Assembly (NCBI GenBank): GCA_019873685.1
Contig: JAIOAT010000016.1
Coordinates: 1-64,000, forward strand
Direction: 5' to 3'
Origin: Chloroflexota bacterium
GTDB lineage: Bacteria; Chloroflexota; Anaerolineae; Aggregatilineales; Ch27
Length of the DNA stretch: 64,000 nt
In this document: positions 58,359 to 64,000 of the stretch, piece by piece
Layout: each line of letters starts with the position of its first letter
Position numbering within the stretch: position 1 is the first letter of the stretch
Notes under the pieces: generated by a model
What the model was told of the DNA's origin: nothing
What the model saw: only the letters and a program-made list of their open reading frames with translations
Databases searched by the model: none
Program-made: the position numbers and the translations under genes

Positions 58359-59015
58359 ATGACCGATGGTTGGGTGATGCTGGCGCTGTTCCTGGCCGGG
58401 GCGCTTACGACGCTGGCCCTGATGGCGCTCATCAGCCGCTGGCAGGCTGGAAAGCGCCCCGCTACGCTACAGGTTGGCGCTGAGCCGCCTGTTGCGGGAG
58501 CCGATATTGCCGCCCTGCGCCAATCCCTGCAGGCCCTCCACGACGCCCTGATCCGGCACAGCGCCCTGGTGGCCCAGCTGCCTACCAGCTTCACGGTGCG
58601 CGCCGGGGATAGCAATACCGCCCTGCTCAACGACATCCGCCGCGAGCAGGATACGCACGCCGCCGCCCTGCAGGCGCTGGGCGCTTCCCTGGCGGCGCTG
58701 GAAAGCCGGTTGGACGAGACCATTGCCCGGCTGGAAGCAGCGCGGGCGATGCCCGGCCCGGCCACCCGGCCCGGCGAGGGCAGCCCGGCCATCACCCGCC
58801 TGCGCGACGTGCGCGGCATCGGCCCGGTCTACGAGCGGCGGCTGTGGCAGGCCGGGATCACCACCCTGGCCCAGCTTGCCGCCCTGACGCCGGAAGAAGT
58901 GCGGGCGATTGTGCAGCCGCCGGGCGGCTTCCGCACCGACGTCGAAAGCTGGATCGAACAGGCCCGCCAGCAAACAGGCGTAGCGCGTCCCCCCGCGCCG
59001 GATAGCCAGGGATGA
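58359..59015 (+). CDS. Membrane-anchored helix-hairpin-helix domain protein
   Basis: ATG 58359 (MTDGWVMLALFLAGALTTLALMALI) with GGGGGAG upstream; the track start is before the terminator and promoter and is rejected. The 218-residue protein has one N-terminal membrane helix, a coiled-coil region (about 45-130; LQALHDALIRHSALVAQ and LGASLAALESRLDETIARLEAARA), then a C-terminal HhH domain (LRDVRGIGPVYERRLWQAGITTLAQLAALTPEEVRAIV). That tail is like those described as 'flap endonuclease-like' or ComEA-type DNA-binding. It may hold DNA or a nucleoprotein at the membrane; the role is unknown. Confidence 0.7.
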   Translation: MTDGWVMLALFLAGALTTLALMALISRWQAGKRPATLQVGAEPPVAGADIAALRQSLQALHDALIRHSALVAQLPTSFTVRAGDSNTALLNDIRREQDTHAAALQALGASLAALESRLDETIARLEAARAMPGPATRPGEGSPAITRLRDVRGIGPVYERRLWQAGITTLAQLAALTPEEVRAIVQPPGGFRTDVESWIEQARQQTGVARPPAPDSQG

Positions 59016-59042
59016 CGACGCTGTAGATCGTGGCGGAAATCG

Positions 59043-59699
59043 CTACAGAAGTTGCTTCCAGGACATCACGGGGCGGAAACTGTGGCGGTGAGCCACGCAG
59101 GGGCCGTGAGCGGTCAGTTCCTCGCGGTGCTGGCGGGTGCCGTAGCCCTTATGCCAGGCGAAGCCATATTCCGGATACTGCTCATCCAGCGCCAGCATGA
59201 AGCGGTCGCGGTAGACCTTGGCCAGGATGCTGGCAGCGGCGATGCTCAGCGAACGCTGGTCGCCCTTGATGATCCGCCGCTGCCGGTCTGCGGGGATCAC
59301 CGTTTCCGCCAGGCTCATGGCGTCGATGAGGACGTAATCGGGGGCGATCTCCAGCTTGCGCAGGGCGCGTTCCATGGCCAGTTGCGTCGCGACGATGATC
59401 CCCTTCTCGTCAATCTCGACATTGGTGGCGCGGCCTACCGCCCAGGACAGGGCGATCTCCTCAATGCGGGCGGCCAGTTCGTCGCGCCGCTCTGCGCTGA
59501 GGGCTTTGGAGTCCGTGACGCCGGCCAGCACCGTCGAAAGGTCTTCGCGTTCCACGGGCAGGATGACCGCAGCGGCGGCCACCGGCCCGGCCCACGCTCC
59601 GCGCCCGGCTTCGTCCACGCCGGCGATCAGCCGCCACCCCTGGGCATAGGCTTCGCGCTCAAATTCCAGCCCCGCCGTGGTGATCACGCCCCTGGCCAT
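59043..59699 (-). CDS. rnhB: Ribonuclease HII
   Basis: ATG 59699 (MARGVITTAGLEFEREAYAQG) has GGGAGCAGGCAGG upstream; the track start is 11 codons earlier. The 218-residue protein has LIAGVDEAGRGAWAGPVAAAAVIL (DEAGRG motif, first two active-site acids), VLIDAMSLAET, KGDQRSLSIAAASILAKVYRD and EYGFAWHKGYGTRQH, all RNase HII hallmarks. It removes RNA from RNA-DNA hybrids and single ribonucleotides misincorporated in DNA. It converges on the HhH gene. Confidence 0.97.
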   Translation of the reverse strand: MARGVITTAGLEFEREAYAQGWRLIAGVDEAGRGAWAGPVAAAAVILPVEREDLSTVLAGVTDSKALSAERRDELAARIEEIALSWAVGRATNVEIDEKGIIVATQLAMERALRKLEIAPDYVLIDAMSLAETVIPADRQRRIIKGDQRSLSIAAASILAKVYRDRFMLALDEQYPEYGFAWHKGYGTRQHREELTAHGPCVAHRHSFRPVMSWKQLL

Positions 59700-59740
59700 A
59701 CCTGCCTGCTCCCTGCTTCGCAGCCGTTTCATCCGCTATC

Positions 59741-59746
59741 ACTATA
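59741..59746 (-). promoter_or_regulatory. Extended -10 of rnhB
   Basis: TGCTATAGTG on the minus strand (TGn plus TATAGT), 41 bases before ATG 59699. Confidence 0.5.
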
Positions 59747-59757
59747 GCACCGAACAG

Positions 59758-59950
59758 GGGCGGCGAACAGCGGGAGGCAGGGAAAGAAGAGGCAGGAGAC
59801 AAGAGCCAGGAGACAAGAGCCAGGAGGCAAGAGTCCGGAGGCCGGGAGATCGGGGAGCCAGGAGGCCGGGAAGCCGGGAGGCAGGGGACAAGAGCCAGGA
59901 GGCTGGAGGCCAGAGGCTGGGAGATCGGAGGGCCAGGAGGCCGGGAGGTC
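59758..59950. repeat. Longest intergenic GGAGGC(C/A) repeat array
   Basis: About 190 bases of degenerate purine-rich units on the plus strand. The clearest are GGAGACAAGAGCCA twice in succession, then GGAGGCAAGAGTCC, with interleaved GGAGGCCGGGAGATCGG and GGAGGCCGGGAAGCCGG blocks that themselves repeat about 100 bases apart. Dominant period 14 bases. It lies between the lipoprotein stop and the rnhB promoter. It contains no meaningful ORF, and the same units occur at 630-747 and elsewhere. Confidence 0.8.
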
Positions 59951-59974
59951 TGCCTACTGCCCATTCCCTGTATT

Positions 59975-60535
59975 TCATTGGCTGGCAGGGGAGTCTGGCG
60001 GCGAGGGCAGCGGCTCAGGCTGCAGCCGGACCGTGTAGCCTTCCGGCGGGCGGGGGATGCTCACCCAGAAGGGCCGCGCCAGCCGGTACGGGCAATCCCC
60101 GGCCACGGCCCATCCCACCCGCAGCGTGATCGTCCGCGCGGTATCATCTCTGAGCAGCGCGATTGGATCGGTGTAGGCGCGGCAGCCGGTGCCGACATTG
60201 ACCGCGCCAACCAGGATGCGCCCCTGCGTGAAGTCAAAGGGCAGACGTTTGACCGGGAAGCGACAGCGGCCTGATTCGTCCACTTCGTTATAGAACGTGA
60301 TGTGGGCCAGGGCGCTGTCGATCACGTACAGCCGGTTGACCTGCTCCACCCAGTAATTGAAGCATACGCTGGCGAAGAGGTCGCGGGCATCCGCGAAGGG
60401 CGGCGCGTAAGCGTCGGAGGCAACGGGGGCCGCCGCGCTCTCCGGCTGCAGTCGGGTGGGCAGCGGCAGGGTGCAGCCCGCCAGCAGCACCATGCCAGCC
60501 ATCAACAGACCCTCGACCCAGCGTTGTGCCTTCAT
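59975..60535 (-). CDS. Secreted lipoprotein of unknown function
   Basis: The 186-residue protein has a clear lipoprotein signal: basic MKAQRW, a hydrophobic run, and lipobox LLAGC. After a short linker, one globular domain follows with several cysteines (FASVCFNYWVEQVNRL, SGRCRFPVKRLP, GTGCRAYTD, AGDCPYRLARP) that could form disulphides. The tail is PLPSPPDSPASQ. I recognise no family. It is transcribed alone, upstream of rnhB on the same strand with the repeat array between. Confidence 0.75.
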   Translation of the reverse strand: MKAQRWVEGLLMAGMVLLAGCTLPLPTRLQPESAAAPVASDAYAPPFADARDLFASVCFNYWVEQVNRLYVIDSALAHITFYNEVDESGRCRFPVKRLPFDFTQGRILVGAVNVGTGCRAYTDPIALLRDDTARTITLRVGWAVAGDCPYRLARPFWVSIPRPPEGYTVRLQPEPLPSPPDSPASQ

Positions 60536-60575
60536 TGGCAGCCTTTCAGCAGCCCGAACCTGCCCGCCGCCGGGG

Positions 60576-60581
60576 ATTGTA
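60576..60581 (-). promoter_or_regulatory. Extended -10 of the lipoprotein gene
   Basis: TGCTACAATCC on the minus strand, 40 bases before the ATG at 60535. Confidence 0.5.
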
Positions 60582-60701
60582 GCACAGCCGCTCTCCCCGG
60601 CGAACGCCAGCCGGGTATCTTCAGTCCGCCCTCAAAAGCATGTGCAGCATAAAAAAGTCATGAATTTGCCCGAATCGCTGGTCTGCTAATAGTGTATCTT
60701 A

Positions 60702-60707
60702 TATACT
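60702..60707 (+). promoter_or_regulatory. Candidate -10 of the Ser/Thr kinase gene
   Basis: TATACT within an AT-rich stretch (GTATCTTATATACTC), 56 bases before ATG 60764. It has no good -35, and TTGCCC at 60666 is too far away. Confidence 0.35.
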
Positions 60708-60763
60708 CAATAACAGAGGAATTGTTTCCTACGGGTTCCAGCGGGTGCGGGAACGGCATCATC

Positions 60764-62902
60764 ATGGTTGACAAGCTGGAAGGCTCACTCATCGGCCGCT
60801 ACAAACTGATCAGGGAAATCGGCCGGGGTGGGACATCTGTCGTTTACCTGGCCGAGCAGCAGGACGATATCCGCCGCACGGTGGCCGTCAAGGTCATGCG
60901 TGTCGATCCGGTCGAAAGCCCGGAGTACGTCCAGCGCTTCAAGCGCGAGGCACGCACGATTGCCCGCCTGGAGCACCTGCACATCCTGAAGCTGTACGAC
61001 TACGGCTCCCTGGACAACGATCACCTGCTGTACCTGGTGACACCGTTGATGACCGGCAACCTCAAGGATCGCCTGCTGACGCACGGCCCGTTCTCATTGG
61101 ACGAAGTCATCACCCTGCTGGACAAGATCGGTTCCGCCCTGCACTTTGCCCACGAGAAGGGCGTCATCCACCGCGACGTCAACCCGCGCAACATCCTGCT
61201 GGACGAGAACGACGAGCCGTACCTTTCCGATTTCGGGCTGGCCCGCTCCGACGAGGGGCAGCAGATCACCAAGTACGGCACAATGGCCGGCACACGGGCC
61301 TATATGCCGCCGGAGCAGTGGGTGGGCGAGGAGCTGGATCGCCGCTGCGATATCTATTCGCTGGGCGTGACAATCTTTGAGTTGCTCAGCGGGGAGTTGC
61401 CCTTCCAGGCCGCTAATGCCCGCGACCTGGCCCTGCAGCACCTGCAACAGCCACCGCCCAGCCTTTCCACGCTGGCCCCGCATGTGCCGCGCGCGGTCGA
61501 AGCCGTGATCTTCAGGGCGCTGGAAAAGCAGCCGGTCAACCGCTACGCGACCGTTGAAGAGATGATCAACGCGTTCAAGCTGGCTGCCCGCAGCAAGCCC
61601 GAGGCGCCGCCCCCCACACCGCCGCCCCAGCCCAGGCCGAAGAAGACACCGGGCGAAGACGGGACCAAGACCTTCGTCCCGCCCGGTCCCGTTAGCGTCA
61701 CCGATCCGGAAGTGGAGCAGCGTGAAGAGATCGCTTTCACGTTTGATCTGCCCCGGTCGTCCTTCAACACAGCCCGCTTCCTGTCGGCGGTGACCGGCGC
61801 TCTGGTCGCTGACTACCCCGATCTGTCGATCGAAATCCTGTCCGTCCGCGAGAGCAGCACGATCCTGACCCTGGCCATGTCCGCCCCGGCTGCCGCCGCC
61901 CTGTTCACCAGGACACGCCAGCAGCCGGAGCTGTTCGCCGAGTTCCGGCTGGTGCAGGTGAGCTTCCGGGGTGAGATCGTCACCCGATCGGTTCCGCCGT
62001 TGCCCCGCCCGCGCATGGAAAGCCGGAAGCTGTTGCAGAGGCCGGTCGCCATCATCCTGCTTGGCGTAGCCGTGATGATCCTGCTGGGTATTCCGGTAGT
62101 GCTGGGACTGGGCGGCAATACATCAGTGACGCCTACCCCGCCGCCTACCGTGACCACGTCCGTGCTGGCCTCGGTAACCGGGACTGTGCCGCCAGCGCCC
62201 ACGGCGAGAGCCACCGCCACGGATACCGCCACACCGACGGAACGACCTACCGCGACCGACACGCTGACCGCATCTGCTACCTCCACGGCCACGCCAACCG
62301 ACCTGCCGACGGCCACAGTGACGCCGACAGCCAGCGCCACGCCTGAACCATCGGCCACGGCTACCCCGGCGCCGGTGTTGATCCCGACCCTGCGGGCTGG
62401 CCTGGCCACGTTGATGGCACAAAGCCAGGCGCTGATCGGTCGTCTGCTGACCCTGATTCCCACGCCGTTGCTTCCGCCCACCTATGAGCCGACCCGCTTT
62501 CTGAACCTGCCGCCGACCAGCACACCGCACCCACGGCAAACTCTGACCAGCACACCAACACCCACCCGGACAAGCACGGCGACGCCGACTCGCGCGGGCG
62601 GCGGGCCAGTGCCGCCTTCATCGACGGCGCGTCCGACGGCAACGCTGTTGCCTACCGCCACGCGACAACCAACGGCAACGCCGCCGCCGACGGACACACC
62701 GGTACCACCACCGACGGACACGCCAGTGCCGCCGCCAACCGATACCCCTGTTCCGCCACCGACGGACACGCCAGTGCCGCCGCCAACCTCCCCGCCAGCG
62801 CCGACACTGACGCCAACAGAAGTCCCCAAGGCGGTTTGTGGCGATGGCGTCTGCGGGCCGGGCGAGAATAAGAACAAGTGCCCGGAGGACTGCCCCGGCT
62901 AG
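60764..62902 (+). CDS. Membrane Ser/Thr protein kinase with long Thr/Pro-rich external region
   Basis: The 712-residue protein has a kinase domain (about 12-275): glycine loop IGRGGTSVVY, ATP-anchoring K43 (VAVKV), catalytic loop IHRDVNPRN (D138, N143) and DFG at 156-158. The loop position normally filled by lysine (HRDxKxxN) is Asn140, a deviation that may lower or change activity. A cytoplasmic FPRS-type linker and a beta-rich domain (about 325-425) follow. One membrane helix (RPVAIILLGVAVMILLGIPVVLGL, about 426-449) precedes about 240 residues of TxTPT/PTDTPVPP repeats and a final cysteine motif (CGDGVCGPGENKNKCPEDC). ATG 60764 was chosen over 60692 because the kinase starts directly after it; its ribosome-binding site is poor. 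Confidence 0.9.
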   Translation: MVDKLEGSLIGRYKLIREIGRGGTSVVYLAEQQDDIRRTVAVKVMRVDPVESPEYVQRFKREARTIARLEHLHILKLYDYGSLDNDHLLYLVTPLMTGNLKDRLLTHGPFSLDEVITLLDKIGSALHFAHEKGVIHRDVNPRNILLDENDEPYLSDFGLARSDEGQQITKYGTMAGTRAYMPPEQWVGEELDRRCDIYSLGVTIFELLSGELPFQAANARDLALQHLQQPPPSLSTLAPHVPRAVEAVIFRALEKQPVNRYATVEEMINAFKLAARSKPEAPPPTPPPQPRPKKTPGEDGTKTFVPPGPVSVTDPEVEQREEIAFTFDLPRSSFNTARFLSAVTGALVADYPDLSIEILSVRESSTILTLAMSAPAAAALFTRTRQQPELFAEFRLVQVSFRGEIVTRSVPPLPRPRMESRKLLQRPVAIILLGVAVMILLGIPVVLGLGGNTSVTPTPPPTVTTSVLASVTGTVPPAPTARATATDTATPTERPTATDTLTASATSTATPTDLPTATVTPTASATPEPSATATPAPVLIPTLRAGLATLMAQSQALIGRLLTLIPTPLLPPTYEPTRFLNLPPTSTPHPRQTLTSTPTPTRTSTATPTRAGGGPVPPSSTARPTATLLPTATRQPTATPPPTDTPVPPPTDTPVPPPTDTPVPPPTDTPVPPPTSPPAPTLTPTEVPKAVCGDGVCGPGENKNKCPEDCPG

Positions 62903-63100
62903 AGCCTGTCATGCGCTCTTTAGCCCCTATCCCCCGCCCCCTTTTCCCACCAGTGGGGCAAGGGGGCCATCTGGCTTTCTCACCAGCTGGGGGCGTCACA
63001 GAGTGAGGAGCACGTCATTCACGGCATAGGCATATGCCTTGCGCTGGTGGATGGCGTTCATGACACGCTGTGGCTTGGCGATTTGATGGCCGGAATCGAA

Positions 63101-63132
63101 ACCCTCCGCCCCATGATCCGGGTACGGAGGGT
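63101..63132 (-). terminator. Hairpin after the SH3 protein gene
   Basis: ACCCTCCG and CGGAGGGT form an 8-bp stem with a 16-base loop; on the minus strand TTTCG follows. A CTGACATGTCAG palindrome abuts it at 63133-63144. Bases 62903-63100 show only the CCCCTATCCCCCG-type repeat also seen near 21230. Confidence 0.5.
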
Positions 63133-63165
63133 CTGACATGTCAGGTCAGGAAGCCAACTGCCGTC

Positions 63166-64000
63166 TCAGGGTACAACACGCAGAAATTCGGCTACTGCCC
63201 AGCCCTCTTTGGTGGGATCATCCAGACTGCGGATCTGCCACCAGGTAAAGTCGCCGCTTTCCTCCGGCCCGCCGGTGACCTCAAAGCGGCTGCCTTCCCG
63301 CGCGATCAGCAGCACCCGGAAGCCAGTGCCCGCACCTTCGCGGACATTCAGCCCGGCTGCGCCAACCTCCACGACTTCCACCTGTGCGCCCACGCGCACG
63401 GCAGGGGTCGGCGGGGGCGGCGTGATGGCGGAGGTGGCCGCCAGGGTTGTATCAGCTTCAGCTTCTCCCGTGCTGCGGGTGGCCTGGAGGGCCAGCGGTA
63501 GTGTCGCGGTCACAGGGGGACGGGTGGGCGTGGGCGGGCCGGGTGTGCGGGTAGGCGTGGCGGTTGGTGTGGGGGTGATCACGATCACGACCGGCGTCTC
63601 TCCGCCGGGCGCAAACTGCCCGCCCAGCGAGATCAGCGCCAGGATCACCAGCGTCGCCACCAGCGCTACCCCGGCCAGCAGCACCAGCAGCGACCACCAG
63701 GGCAGGTACAGACCGCTATCGCGGCGCTCGCGGGCGGTGCGGCGGCGCTTACGCGGCGGCGTGGGTTCGGCTGCCGGCGGCCGGTAGTCCAGCCCGCCAT
63801 ACAGCGGCGGGGGCGGCGGCACGGAGACAGGCGGCAATTCGTCGCCGCGTTGCACCGAGGGGTTGACCGCTGTTTCCTGCAGGTTGGCGGAATAGGGCCA
63901 GCGGGAAGGATAGGGCGGCTCCAGTCCAGAACCGGCAGCCAGGGAGGGGTTGACCTCTGTAGCCTCAGCGTCGCTGCTGCCCGGCCAGCCGGGGAAGGAC
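63166..64000 (-). CDS. SH3-domain membrane protein, N-terminus beyond the window
   Basis: The track ORF starts at GTG 63855, but the frame stays open to the window edge, so the protein continues upstream; translated upstream residues include two similar segments (EVNPSLAAG and AVNPSVQRG). Visible parts: a Pro-rich, basic cytoplasmic region (PPPPPLYGGLDYRPP, TPPRKRRRTARERR), one membrane helix (WWSLLVLLAGVALVATLVILALI), a PTPTATPTRTPGPPTPTRPP linker, and a C-terminal bacterial SH3 domain (VEVVEVGAAGLNVREGAGTGFRVLLIAREGSRFEV). It resembles the SH3 modules at 43858 and 50994. Confidence 0.8.
   Translation of the reverse strand, partial: SFPGWPGSSDAEATEVNPSLAAGSGLEPPYPSRWPYSANLQETAVNPSVQRGDELPPVSVPPPPPLYGGLDYRPPAAEPTPPRKRRRTARERRDSGLYLPWWSLLVLLAGVALVATLVILALISLGGQFAPGGETPVVIVITPTPTATPTRTPGPPTPTRPPVTATLPLALQATRSTGEAEADTTLAATSAITPPPPTPAVRVGAQVEVVEVGAAGLNVREGAGTGFRVLLIAREGSRFEVTGGPEESGDFTWWQIRSLDDPTKEGWAVAEFLRVVP

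Noticed and set aside
62690-62780. Short tandem DNA repeats near the end of the Ser/Thr kinase gene
   Set aside because: They are PTDTPVPP codon repeats of the external linker, normal for such surface proteins rather than a separate element.

Overview
The window is GC-rich, densely packed chromosomal DNA with genes on both strands. It looks like a free-living bacterium of the Chloroflexota (Anaerolineae-like). This is inferred from gene content: many secreted or membrane proteins with Pro/Thr-rich tails, FHA, bacterial SH3 and Ser/Thr-kinase proteins, an LCP protein, OmpR/PhoR-type signalling, GatB, and no outer-membrane or LPS genes. No 16S rRNA or tRNA is present, so the phylum is an inference. 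I see no CRISPR array, no recognisable insertion sequence and no prophage.

Layout: 1-9.3 kb holds a truncated sensor kinase, a radical-SAM/HhH protein, a PMT-like membrane protein with an AKR-like partner, a GH20-type glycosidase, and an MFS transporter with a CPxC-type partner gene. 9.7-21.2 kb holds an S10 peptidase, RadA, a clan-A glycosidase-like protein, an AT-rich membrane-protein island, a divergent yceI/hxlR pair with a clear operator-promoter, an M1 peptidase, an LCP protein, a lipoate ligase and HolB. 21.2-26.5 kb holds a response regulator-methyltransferase-histidine kinase unit and GatB. 26.5-33.7 kb holds a small toxin-antitoxin-like pair, a GNAT acetyltransferase, an M24 peptidase, a nucleotidyltransferase, an ABC-F ATPase with a long structured leader, a HAD phosphatase and a shikimate-kinase-like protein. 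34-41.5 kb holds Tex, a secreted metallopeptidase, a YgjP-type peptidase, RsgA, a GT2 enzyme and an AEC transporter. 41.7-54 kb holds a secreted ADP-ribosylglycohydrolase-like protein, a PhoB/PhoR pair, a Nudix hydrolase, a membrane protein with four and a half 36-residue repeats, a beta-lactamase-fold hydrolase, an FHA/SH3 protein and a rhomboid protease. 54-64 kb holds an OsmC-dpp peptide-uptake operon, an HhH protein, RNase HII, a lipoprotein, a large Ser/Thr kinase and a truncated SH3 protein.

The most interesting signals are regulatory. (1) The ABC-F gene is preceded by a -35/-10 promoter, a Shine-Dalgarno-led 16-codon uORF overlapping a 42-codon uORF (TGATG), and an intrinsic terminator inside the second uORF. 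This is the architecture of antibiotic-responsive ribosome-mediated attenuation. (2) The MFS gene has an analogous arrangement: promoter, 52-codon uORF ending in an ATGA overlap with the transporter start, an intrinsic terminator within the uORF, and a plausible anti-terminator segment. With a nucleotidyltransferase just downstream of the ABC-F gene, these look like two independently attenuated drug-response units. (3) The yceI/hxlR intergenic region carries three related half-sites over a near-consensus promoter. (4) A family of degenerate GGAGGC(C/A)RGAG-type intergenic repeats recurs at about ten places, sometimes doubling as terminators. (5) A possible 17-codon gene with its own promoter and hairpin lies in the holB-response regulator gap. 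Start codons below were moved from the ORF-track values wherever a Shine-Dalgarno site, signal peptide or family N-terminus pointed elsewhere.
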